Position numbers and translations under genes: made by a program
Assembly: GCA_037367405.1 (NCBI GenBank)
Contig: JAZKJV010007248.1
Span: forward strand, 828,501-892,500
Reading direction: 5' to 3'
Length of the DNA: 64,000 nucleotides
Source: Ottelia alismoides
Taxonomy: Eukaryota; Streptophyta; Magnoliopsida; Alismatales; Hydrocharitaceae
Shown: positions 48,985 to 58,959 of the stretch, in pieces
How the letters are laid out: every line of letters begins with the position of its first letter
Numbering within the stretch: position 1 is the stretch's first letter
Notes under the pieces: generated by a model
The model's input: the letters and a program-made list of their open reading frames with translations, nothing else
What the model was told of the DNA's origin: nothing
Databases searched by the model: none

Positions 48985-49205
48985 TTACATCTGAGATTTT
49001 GCAATAACATTTGTGCTCCTATATATTCTTATAAAAAAAATCAAATTTCTGGCTTTCTTTTAAAGTAAAATAGAGACATAAGTGTAATAGCAGAAGGGAG
49101 AAACTATGAACTAACAAAAATAAAAGAGCATAAGTGTTATTGCAAAAAGATAAGAACATAAGTGTAATCGGAGAAACGCAAAGGAATATAAATGTATAAA
49201 ACCCC
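48985..49205. mobile_element. Short AT-rich foldback MITE (family D copy)
   Basis: Contains TTTTGCAATAACATTTGTGCTCCTATATATTCTTA on the left in two adjoining blocks (TTGCAATAACATTTGTGCTC and CTATATATTCTTA), AAGTAAAATA in the centre, and CATAAGTGTTATTGCAAAAA on the right. These blocks recur around 50,768-50,926 and 55,860-56,066. Ends approximate. Confidence 0.5.
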
Positions 49206-49379
49206 TTCATAAAATCTTTCACCAAACTCGTGAGAATCGAATATACTTCGTTAACAAAGAGAACAAAGAAATTAACACATGTAATATTCATTATATAAAT
49301 TTACATCACAAGATTTCCTTTAATGAATATTCAAATTATTCGATATAGTAGATACTTTTTGGTGTAATATTTTAAAAAT

Positions 49380-50926
49380 AATTTTTTACACTTGTGTCCT
49401 TTCGAGATTCTACAATTATAGCTATCTCGTACCTTTTTGTAATAGGGATTTTTACACCCATAACCCTGAGTAATTTTGCAATTATAATCATAACCCTGTA
49501 TAATCATGAATTACATGAGAAACCCTGGATAGTCACTCTGTCTCACACTCATAACCCTCCGTTAGTTTAATATGTTAACTCAACCATATGAATGAGTTAA
49601 TCTAACTCATCCGAAATCCAACAGTTAGGAAAGAAAAAAACCCCTCTCCCTTCAACCTCCATCCACCTTCCTCAACTCACATCCCTCACCCTTCATCACC
49701 TCAACCTCCCTCCTCCGACCTCCTTCCCTTCCCCCACTGTCGATCGACCATCTCCCCTCAACGTCCCAACCGCACCTCAAACTGCAAGGACGGTGCGAAT
49801 TCGAGCAGCGAGCCATAGGAAGAACGAACTGGAGAAGGAAGGGGGACTGGAGGAGGTGAGCTGCGGGCTTCGAGTAGAGGAGCAGTGGGCTGTGGGTCGA
49901 CACGGGCGCTGCTGTTGGGGGATTCGAGTAGGGGCTGGGGGGAAGCTTGGTTGGGGTGGGGATTCGAGCAGGGAGGAGGAGGGGCTTCGACCACGGGAGC
50001 AGCTTGGCGGGGGGGTTGGGGTGGGGATTCGAGCTGGGAGCAAGAGGGGCTTCGACCAGGGGAGCATCTTGGCGGGGGGTGGTGCTTTGATTGGGAGGGA
50101 GCTTGAGCGGCAAGCAGGGAGCTTGAGCGGGGCTTCGAGCTGTGTTGCCAGGGGGCAGAGGGCTTTGGGCAGTGCTGCCAGACGGAGGTCAAAATTCGAG
50201 CTTCGGCAGGCAGAGGGGGGCGTCCGGCTTTCAGCTTCGGCGGAGGGGGCGGGGAGGAGAAACTTGGGTTTGGGGGGGGGGGGGGGGGGGGGGGGGTTTG
50301 CTTGGGGCAGTGCTGCCGGGGGATGGAGGGCTTCAGGCTTTGGCAGCGGGGATTCGATGGCGCGAGAGCTCTTTGTCGACGGGGGTGCAGGGAGCTTGGC
50401 AGCGCAGACTCGGCTTCGACGAGGGAGCAGATCAGCGAAGACTCGGCTTGGACGAGGGAGCTTGGCAGGGGGGAGCAAATTAGCTTCGACAAGAGAGCTT
50501 GGCAAGGGCAGAGCACATCGACGACGTGGGGGAGCTTCTTGCAGGGGCATGCTATTGCAAATAAGAATGAATTTTAAGGGTAGTTTTGTCTTTTTCGACG
50601 AAAACCGTCAAATGTAACGGATGTCTCAAACGGAGTATAACACGGGGATATATCATTTAAGAGTTAAGCATTACTCGGGGTTTCTCATGTAATTCATGAT
50701 TATGCAGGGTTATGATTGTAATTGCAAAAGTACTCAGTATTATGGATGTAAAAATCCCTTTGTAATAATACTTGTGCTCCTATATTCTTGTAAAATTCAC
50801 AATTTTACTCTGTCGTTAAGGTAAAATAAAGGTACAAGAGGACAGTATGATGAGTTTGCAAAAAAAAAAGATAGCGGTATAACTGCAATTGCAGAATTTT
50901 GAAGGGACGGAATTGTAAAAGAAAAT
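49380..50926. mobile_element. Family D MITE split by MULE B
   Basis: The left piece 49380-49444 (TTACACTTGTGTCCTTTCGA) and right piece 50768-50926 (ending GGGACGGAATTGTAAAAG) rejoin into an inverted-repeat element of about 225 bp once MULE B and one TSD copy are removed. The order of events is therefore D first, B second. Confidence 0.65.
49445..50758. mobile_element. Mutator-like non-autonomous element B (9-bp TSD)
   Basis: Inverted ends opening GGGATTTTTACA(C/T)CCATAA are flanked by a perfect 9-bp duplication TTTGTAATA (49436-49444 and 50759-50767). It is the same family as element A but inverted: end 1 (GTTAACTCAACCA, GAGTTAATCTAACTCATC) is on the left, and end 2 (CGTTTGAGACATCCG, TTTGACGGTTTTCG, read in reverse) on the right. 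The interior is G-rich on the plus strand, with CTTCGA(C/G) motifs and a run of about 27 G near 50,270-50,296. Long minus-strand Pro/Ser-rich ORFs (for example 49758-50516, 252 codons) run in the same polarity relative to the ends as the proline-rich frame of A. No transposase domain. Confidence 0.85.
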
Positions 50927-51620
50927 CTCCTTTATAAAAAATCCAAAATAATATATAAACAACGTGTATGATGGCTCGAAGGTTCTATTGTTTGCTTCCA
51001 GATTCGGGATTCTGTAAAATTCTTTAAACTCGACGAATGAGAATTATATTTGTTTTGCTTTTCCTGAATAAAATATATAAATAAATAAAATGCCGTAACT
51101 TGTCGAAGAGTTATGTGTGATTATACACCACATGTTACTTCAAATTATGTCAATTTGGCACACCAAATGAGAAGCTTCGAAATGCATACTATTTTATTTT
51201 TATTTGATTTCCGTGACGCAATTTTTAAGCTCGGACAAGAAAAAATCATTAATTTTTTTGGAGCAAACAAAGAAAAACACCAACCAAAACTTTGCAAATC
51301 TATCGGTTACCATACTTTACCGGTTCGATTTCGAGAGTTGGATTTCATGTCAAATCATCGGTTTAATTAATTATAATAAACAGGTTTAATCCGTTTAACC
51401 GAAGAATCACAATTCAATCTTGAAATTTATTTAAAAATATAATTAATGAGAGTTGAATCCATGACCTTTTATTTGCCTATCTCAATACGTGGACTCTATA
51501 TGTATAACATTTGGTGTTTCATATGAAAAAGTATTTAACATATATTGTAAGAGACATATACATTGATTGTGTATTTATATCTATTTCAAGTATATTCTGA
51601 TATGTATTTTAGAAGGGTAA
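50927..51620. other. AT-rich intergenic DNA
   Basis: No gene or named repeat recognised between the family D MITE and the foldback element at 51621. Confidence 0.5.
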
Positions 51621-52001
51621 AATGGGGCTGTCCTCATGCGGGAGCTAACTTAGCTTACCCGCCTCCTTTCGTTCGATTTTTTTATTTTTTTATTTTTTGA
51701 AAAATTCTTTGTGGATTTTCATTAATATATCTCTATATTGTGTCATTGAAATTTCGTGCGAAACAGAAACTCCTATGACATCCATCCAGACGGGGTCGAT
51801 TTTAGCAATTCTGTTACCGTTAAAAAATGACTATCTGGATGGAGGCCGTAGGAGTCTCTGTTTCTCACGAAATTTTAATGACATAATATAGGGATATAGT
51901 GATGGAATTCCACGAAAGAAATTTTCGGAAAAAAAAATAAAAAAATCGGGCGAAATAGCACGGGGGAGCCAAGTTAGCTCCCCTAAGGGGGCATCCCCAT
52001 T
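51621..52001. mobile_element. Long-TIR foldback MITE (3-bp TAA flanks)
   Basis: The element of 381 bp can fold almost completely. The left arm AATGGGGCTGTCC, then GGGAGCTAACTTAGCT, pairs with the right arm AGCTCCCCTAAGGGGGC and ATCCCCATT. Inner arms GACATCCATCCAGA and TCTGGATGGAGG extend the pairing. TAA flanks both sides (51618-51620, 52002-52004), suggesting PIF/Harbinger-type insertion. Confidence 0.65.
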
Positions 52002-52292
52002 TAATCATTTTATAAATGTTTGATTAATTTCAGTTTGATTAACCGATTCAATTACTTTTTTCTACCAGCTCGATTTAATCTGGTTTTAAGAACGATGGCA
52101 ATATCGTCCGATTAAACCGATTGGATTTCACGATTCCACCCGATTTCAATAAAGATTCTGATTCAGTCTCTGGTTCGGTTTCCAAAACATTAGACAAAAG
52201 AACGAAATTTCCAGAACTATTTTACTTTTTGCAGGGGTGTTTGTGTAAATACGAAGAAGACAGACGGCATACTTGCAAAAGTTCGAAATTTA

Positions 52293-52658
52293 GGGGGTGT
52301 TTGGATAGTGGGTTTAGGTGGGTTAAACTGGTTGCAGGCAACCCATTTTTGAGTTTTGGTGTTTGGATAGAGGGTTAAACTGGGGGTGGGTTAGAAGTGA
52401 GTTTATTATGATATGATTGTATTGGAGTTTGAAAAAGTGAGTAGTTATTGTGATGTGATTGTGTTGGAGTTTGAAAAAGTGAGTAGAAGTGGAGTAGTTT
52501 ATATTTTTTATATGAGATGATGGTATAATATATTATTTTTTGATAGGATTGATGATGTAAAATTTATTTATTTAATTTTTTTAAAAAAGAATAAAGTGGA
52601 GTCCACGTGGAGGGAGAAAATATGGGTTTGAAGTGTAACCTTATATCCGAACACACCC
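52293..52658. mobile_element. Tourist-like MITE (TTA TSD)
   Basis: 366 bp with ends GGGGGTGTTTGGATA and TATCCGAACACACCC, flanked by TTA (52290-52292 and 52659-52661). The interior includes two copies of GGAGTTTGAAAAAGTGAGTA. The same family occurs in the opposite orientation at 56623-57011. Confidence 0.8.
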
Positions 52659-53451
52659 TTAATAACTTATTGATAACAAAATTCTCGTCAAGTCGTTTTG
52701 GCGGGAAGAGAAACATTAGATGCGGTAAGCTTCCGTGAAGTACCGAAGCTCGCGAGGAGTCCGCAATACCTTTCAGACTATGGAACTGTGGAGGAAGGAA
52801 ACTATGGTAACGTGTGGGCTCCGGGACCTGCGCTGAGGAGTAGCGTAAGATGTAAGACGCAGAATCCGGACAAGAGTATGTACACCGACGCCTGTTAAAC
52901 TTGACCGACGAAGCAGTGGCGGGCGGACCCCGTCATCTCCCATCGCCATCACTGTCCAACACAGAGCTTGCTCTTGAACAGTAACCAAAACCCGTTGGGA
53001 TGGATTCTAGACAGGGGAGAGTCGCCGTCGTTGGATAGTGATCGCGGGATGAACTTCGGGTCGTGGATTCGAGGTTCCCACCGTCGTTGAGAGCTCCTTT
53101 GCTATATAGCTTTTGGACTTTCTAGCCATGAGTTCCAGAATCGTTTGATTTTTTTAAAAAATTGTTATTATCCTTTCAACCGTGTAAACTTGTTCGTCTC
53201 TTATCCAACAAATCATGCCGTTGATTTCACTTTTACTCGAGTCAATAACTTGGATTAGTATTGAATTAATAAACCGGACATACTATGGAGGCAAGAGGAA
53301 GGGGGATGGAGCTTCGGGCAGTGCAGAGGATGCGAGACGGAGGTTAGGAGGCGTAAGGGATGGGGCTTGAGCTTGGGGCATGTGGGGGAGGTGGGACGGA
53401 TCCTAGAAGGCGGCAAGGAGGGAAATGGAGTTTCGGACGGTGCATAGGAGG

Positions 53452-54745
53452 TAGGGACGCAAAAGGATGCGGTTATATTCGTATTGTTCGTATTCGTATT
53501 CGTTTTTAAGAGGATATGTTTTTTTTTCAAAAATAGGTGAATACGAATACGAATATTCTAATGAATTATTTGCGGATACGAATACGGATCTTGGATTAAC
53601 GAATGCGAATACGAATACGAAAAAAATTACGAATACGGTTACGAATACGAATATTCATATTATATTTTCTAAAAAAATTCAGGATTAATATGCCCCCACC
53701 CAAATCCCTCCCCAGTTCCCACCCCTGACGCCCTCTTCCCCCCGCACCCACCTCCCAGGCCGCCGCCCTCGCCTCCCCCTGCCCTCCTCCTCGTGCTAGT
53801 TGCCGCCCACCGCCACCCCCTACGCCCTCCGCCACCCCCTGCCGCCCCGCATCCCCCTGCTCCCTTCGTCCCCTCACCCTTCACCTCCCCGCCTCCCCCT
53901 GCTGACCAACGCCTCCCCCAGTGCCCCCCGCCCCCTACCACCCCCTGCGCCCTTCGCCTCCCCACCCCCCTACCGACTACCGCCTTCCCCTTGCAGCCCC
54001 CCTACCGTCAGCCCCACCCCCGTGCTGACCATCTCCTCTCCCTCCGATTTAGCCGCTATCTCACCTCGCCTGCCCTCTTCCCTCCATTGTAGTCGACCAC
54101 CCTCGTCTACCCAATCTCTGTCGCAACCGCTGTCTCACCTCCCCAGCCATCCGTCGCAGACGCAACGAACTCGCCCCCCCCCTCCCTTGCAGCCGCAGCC
54201 AACCTCTGTCGTCTCCCTCGCCCTTCCTCGCAGTCGCAACCGCCCTCCCTCACCTTCCTCGTCCTCCCTCACAGCCAGAGGCAGGCGCCTCCCTCGTCTA
54301 CCTCGCCCTCCCTCGCAACTACAATCGATCTAGTATAGCATCTTAATCTTCTAATGTTCATTCCATTCTGTCATTTTCTTATGTGATTGCACAAGAGGAT
54401 CTCTTATATTATGGCATATAATGTAGATTTGTGCACCATATGCTGCTTGTTTGACTCATGGAATGTGATTAAACAAAAGATGGAAGTTATGGGAAGTGGT
54501 CACCAAATAATCTAGGTACATTTTTATTTATAATTTAATATTCATGTTAAAGTTAACATTCGTTTGTATATTCGTATTCGTTCGTAAAAGATTCGTTTCG
54601 TATTCCTATTCGTATTTTGAGGATATGGATCTTGATTTTTGGCATTCGTGTAACATTCGTATTTATATTCGTATTCGTAAAATAATATAGATATGGTTAT
54701 GGTATGACCTGAATTCGCATTCGTATTCGTTTGTTTGCATCCCTA
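53452..54745. mobile_element. hAT-like non-autonomous element with ATTCGT subterminal repeats
   Basis: Ends TAGGGACGCAAA and TTTGCATCCCTA are inverted, flanked by an 8-bp near-perfect duplication, ATAGGAGG (53444-53451) versus GTAGGAGG (54746-54753). Both 200-bp subterminal zones are packed with ATTCGTATTCG/CGAATACGAAT motifs, as expected of transposase-binding repeats in hAT elements. The interior 53,690-54,330 is C-rich and encodes only low-complexity Pro/Ser frames. It sits in a G-rich host segment (53,270-54,850) that itself resembles the interior of elements B and C. Confidence 0.72.
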
Positions 54746-55546
54746 GTAGGAGGGGTGGCAGAGGCTTAAGGCAGTGCAAGGGTGGGGGCCACAGCTTCGG
54801 ATGGCATAAGGGAGAGGGATGGCGGAGGCTCGAAGCGGTGCGTTCACAATTCGGGTTCACAATCCTTTATTCAAATAATCACATTAATAGTTGCATTTTG
54901 TTCCATTTACCTGTTGAATTTCATCAAAATCGGATATTTGTAACAATTTTATCTTAAAAGTCAAATAAATTCAATGTTAATGGGGCATAAAAAGTCATTT
55001 CAAAATTGACCAAACTAATCTTTAACATAAAATAATTATAAATATCGGATTTAAATTTGATAGATGGGTAGAACAATATTCATAGATTGAATCTATAAAA
55101 TTGGATTCTCCACACAAATCTTGAGAGAGAGAGAGGAGGGGCGTACAAGAGACCCTCTTGTAGGTATTCCTACAGCATAGGATCCGCTCCCCCATTCTCC
55201 TGATAGGTAAGTTCCTGATGGTTACGTAAATGTGGACACGTGAAACCCTAACCTTAATGGAGGTTACCTCTTCCTTCAGGAAGGATACAGATCTACATAG
55301 CAGATCTTTTGCAGTTGGGACTGTTGTGTCCCTATTTAATTATTTTTTGCAACATTAATTTCCAAAATCCAAACATTGATTGATTCTGTTCAAAAAGTTT
55401 TGTTCGACACACACATGTGTGTGTGGGAGGGAGGAGCTTACACCTATGCGTAGGTAAGTTTTCTACTCCCACTCATTTTCTGCTCTAGTTTTTTATTTTT
55501 TTAATTGAATTTTTTAGGTATGTATGTATGTATGCATGTGGAGGGT

Positions 55547-55688
55547 TGATCATGTAAGAGCCAAAATTAATGGGAGCATGAGAGCAGTGATTCTGAATCA
55601 CTAGATTCAACTAGAAGAGAGAAGACATAATCTAGTGGTATAGAATCACTATTTTCATGCTCTCACAGTTTTTGCTCTCACGGGATCA
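55547..55688. mobile_element. 142-bp foldback MITE
   Basis: Arms of about 60 bp: TGATCATGTAAGAGC, GAGCATGAGAGCAGTGATTC on the left and GAATCACTATTTTCATGCTC, GCTCTCACGGGATCA on the right. No TSD resolved. It is followed by a CT/AT microsatellite. Confidence 0.55.
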
Positions 55689-55691
55689 TTC

Positions 55692-55692
55692 A

Positions 55693-55745
<53 letters not shown>
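55692..55745. repeat. (CT)n(AT)n microsatellite
   Basis: A run of CT dinucleotides passes directly into a run of AT dinucleotides next to the foldback MITE. Confidence 0.9.
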
Positions 55746-55859
55746 CAAATTTCGTTTAAATCCAATATTTTTCGATATTTTATCTTAACGGTAAAATTTC
55801 GATCCTATTCTAAATGGACTTTAAGTTCTTTAAACATTGACTTTTCCTTTGACCTTACC

Positions 55860-56066
55860 TTTTTTGCAATAATATTTGTGTTCCTATATTCTTACAAAAT
55901 TCACAGTATTGTCCTTACATTACAGTAAATAAGGTGCACAAGTGTGATAATAGAAAAATAGTACTATGAATTTTGTGAGAATACATGGGTATAAGTGTTT
56001 TTTGCAATAAAGGTAGAAGCATAGCTGTAATTGTGAAATATCGTAGGGGCACAGATGTAAAAAATC
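55860..56066. mobile_element. Partial family D MITE
   Basis: Shares TTGCAATAATATTTGTGTTC, CTATATTCTTACAAAATTCA and, at the right, GGGGCACAGATGTAAAAAAT with the copies at 48,985 and 50,768; the outer left arm is missing. Confidence 0.5.
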
Positions 56067-56234
56067 ATCAACTAAAAAATCAATTCACATCCCGGGGATG
56101 AATCCATACCTCTTCCATAGTGTCCACTTTCAAAACACAAAGATAATCCTCTAGTTACAACACATGTTGTAATGCAGAAGATCCGTCGAACGAAGAATGA
56201 ACAACGTCGAGATGCATGCCGACCATCAAATTGG

Positions 56235-56465
56235 AAGAAGCTTCAAATTGGGAGGCCGAAAGCACCAACGTACAAAAGTATGGGTCCCACTATTCAAATC
56301 GGGAGTGCGAAAGCACCAACGTACAAAAGTATGGGTCCCACTAAAGTATATTTTCAAAAAGATAGAATAGTTATCCTTCTTATTCTTCATCTCCTCACCA
56401 TAACACAAAATAACTGTCACTTATCCCACATACCACTCAACACAAAATAACTGTCACTTATCCCA
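56235..56465. repeat. Two short local tandem duplications
   Basis: A unit of about 49-51 bp containing GAAAGCACCAACGTACAAAA occurs twice (about 56,245-56,343), and a unit of about 36 bp containing ACAAAATAACTGTCACTTAT occurs twice (about 56,403-56,467). Both look like slippage or repair products. The ORF 56172-56450 is a consequence. Confidence 0.65.
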
Positions 56466-56622
56466 CATTCTGTAAAACAACGGTCAAGTAGAGAGTAAGG
56501 ATTAAGGAATAACTCCACTTTGTTACGTCCGGCAAAAAAAATACAAAAAATGTATCATAAAGTTAAAGTCTAAAGTAAGTGCTTTAGGATTGTACACGTG
56601 GCATATTGGATGTATGTACTAA

Positions 56623-57011
56623 GGTAGTGTTCGGTTGGAGGGTTAAACTCCCCTTTAGGGAGTTTACCTCCCTTAACCCACCCTTCCTTTCTCTCATGTG
56701 GGCTCCACTTTATTCCTTTTTAAAAAAATTAAATAAATCGATTTTACATCATCAATCCTGTCAAAAAATAATATATTATACCATCATATCGTATAAAAAT
56801 TATAAATTACTCTACTTCTACTCACTTTTTCAAACTTCAATATAATCACATCACAATAACTACTCACTTTTTCAAACTCCAATACAATCATATCACAACA
56901 AACCCACTTCTAACACACCCCCAGTTTAACCCTCTATCCAAACACTAAAACCAAAAAACGGGTTACCCTCTACCAATTTAACCCACCTTAACCCGTGTAC
57001 CAAACGCACCC
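56623..57011. mobile_element. Tourist-like MITE (TAA TSD), inverted relative to 52293-52658
   Basis: 389 bp, ends GGTAGTGTTCGG and CCAAACGCACCC, flanked by TAA (56620-56622, 57012-57014). It shares the CTCACTTTTTCAAACT(T/C)CAA duplicated interior motif with the other copy, read on the other strand. Confidence 0.8.
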
Positions 57012-57086
57012 TAAAGGTTTAAAGTTAAGTGTGGACCATTCTATCTCCGTGGGAAGAAGGGTTTATTAAAGTCAAAGTCTTTATTT

Positions 57087-58540
57087 TTTTTTGATTGGTA
57101 AGTATAAATTATCATTGAACTATAAAAAGAGCATTTACAGGTATCACCACAAGGTGAGAAGACAAAAATGGGCAGAAATAACCCAGAATTACAGTGCATG
57201 GTGCTTGGGAGCACAAAAACCAAACTACCATGCTGGAATTAGTGTATCAAGACATTGACTGCAGAGATAATTTCGCGAGCTACACCCATAGCCATAGAGG
57301 CAGAGCCGGAGGACCATCTGAGATTGCGTTCCCTCCAAATAGACCACGAGGAGGCAGCAAGGGCAATGCACAGCTTCGTTTTTATGTCCCTGTTCATCAG
57401 AAATCCGGCCCATTCCAGAATATTAGCTAAGTTGGGAGATGGTGGCCTTGGAAGTTGCAGGGAGGAGAAAACCATATCCAAGATGTTGCTGGCAAAGCTA
57501 CACCGAAAGAAGACATGGTCACAGGTCTCCAGATCAATGCCACAAAGGTAGCATAAGCTAGGCACCGCAAAGCCATGTCTCGCAAGCCTATCCAAGGTCG
57601 GCAACCGGCTGATAGTAGCGCGGAATAGGCAACATGAGTGCTTAGGGGCTGACGCAGAATTCCACACGATCCCCGCCCACGGAACAGCATCAGCACGTGG
57701 ACGAATAAGGTCAAAAGCCTCAGAGAAAGAGAAGCCCTTTCGGGAGCGGGTCCAGGAGTAACCGGCATGGGTAGCAGAGATAGCACATTGGATGGTCTCG
57801 CGCCTTGCGAAAATGGCCCGCCAAATAGAGGACGCATTGGAGCTCAGAGAGACCTCCCAAAGATTGCCATTCTGGAGGTATTTTCTGCGCATAAAAGTAG
57901 CCCAGATAGAGTGCTCAGCCGAGAGAAGACGCCAGGACCAAGTTACAATCATTGCAGATCGAAGAGAGACAAGCGATCTTAATCCGAGGCCTCCTTCCGA
58001 TTTAGGCAAGCAAACGGTGCGCCAACCAACATCGCTACGGCCAAAACTCCAAAGAAAATTTGCGCATAATTTGTCAATGCGACGCGCGGCGGCAATTGGG
58101 ATGAGAGTCCCAGCGGCCCAGTAGAGAAGAACACCGGAGACCACCGATTTGAGCAATTGAAGGCGGCCGGCAAGGGATAGGGCCTTTGCTTTCCAGCCAC
58201 AAAGCAAGGCCCTAACCCTGTCTTCCAAAGCACCAGCAAGAAGCCCGTTTCTGAATGATGAAGATAGGGGCAGCCCAAGGTAAGTCGTAGGTAGCCTCGC
58301 ACTTAGAATACCAGTCAGAAGAGTGAGGCCAAAATCAGCAGGGGCACAACGAGGACGAAATAACTTGCTTTTGCGGGCGTTCAATTTTAGGCCCGAAATT
58401 TTCTCAAACTCATCGAACACCCTCCTGGCCGCAAGCAAAGAGGCCGAAGAACCCTTGCAAAAGAGCAGGATATCGTCGGCAAAAATAAGGTGAGACGGCG
58501 CACGGTGCAGCCCCCTCCCCAAAAGAGTAGGATATCGTCG
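57087..58540 (-). mobile_element. 5'-truncated, relatively young LINE
   Basis: Minus-strand element with a perfect 16-bp target-site duplication GTCAAAGTCTTTATTT (57071-57086 and 58541-58556) and a T-tract at its plus-strand left end (poly-A tail). Its single frame 57239-58522 is open for about 427 codons and covers the distal reverse transcriptase (FADDILLFCKG, LPTTYLGLPL, KSEGGLGLRSL) and zf-RVT (CYLCGIDLETCDHVFFRCSF). The endonuclease and proximal RT are lost by 5' truncation, so it cannot be autonomous. The long open frame and perfect TSD suggest a recent insertion. Confidence 0.9.
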
Positions 58541-58556
58541 GTCAAAGTCTTTATTT

Positions 58557-58955
58557 AAGTCATGCCAATTGATATCAAGGGAAATCAGAACCTTCTGCCG
58601 GTCTTCTCACTCCATGGGACTAGTCTTCCATCATGAACTGGCTTTTATTTTTTGGGTCGTGGTTTCTGTGGACAATGGTACTTTACATAAATTTCTCTTT
58701 AATATTTACCTCGAAATTTTATCTCATTAACTAAATGCGTCGGGCTTGGGTCGATGTCCACCTAATAAGATGTTCCATATAATAATCTATAATCCCATAA
58801 TATTATTGTCTAGTTATGTATTGAGTCATCAATCTTTACTATCTTCATAGACATAATTATCTATTGTCTTCTCTTAGAACAAGCTCGCGGTTAAGCTAGT
58901 CTTATCATCTCCGTCGCAATGTCAATTTCCAACTATATGATGAGTGTCACTTCTC
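58557..58955. other. Intergenic DNA, no gene seen
   Basis: AT-rich sequence between the LINE and the PLAC8 pseudogene; nothing recognised. Confidence 0.5.
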
Positions 58956-58959
58956 TCAT

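Noticed and set aside
49758..50617. Long Pro/Ser-rich and Gly-rich ORFs on both strands
   Set aside because: Same cause: G-rich repeat cargo of MULE B. No domain, and all start or end at element features.
52698..52898. 66-codon ORF with ordinary composition
   Set aside because: It begins at TTG rather than ATG, shows no family similarity and has no promoter or splice context.
53793..54333. ORFs of 99 and 177 codons that could suggest a proline-rich protein
   Set aside because: They lie within the C-rich interior of the hAT-like element and are compositional.
57239..58522. The 427-codon frame as a host gene
   Set aside because: Reverse transcriptase and zf-RVT motifs, a poly-A tail and a 16-bp TSD show it is a LINE.
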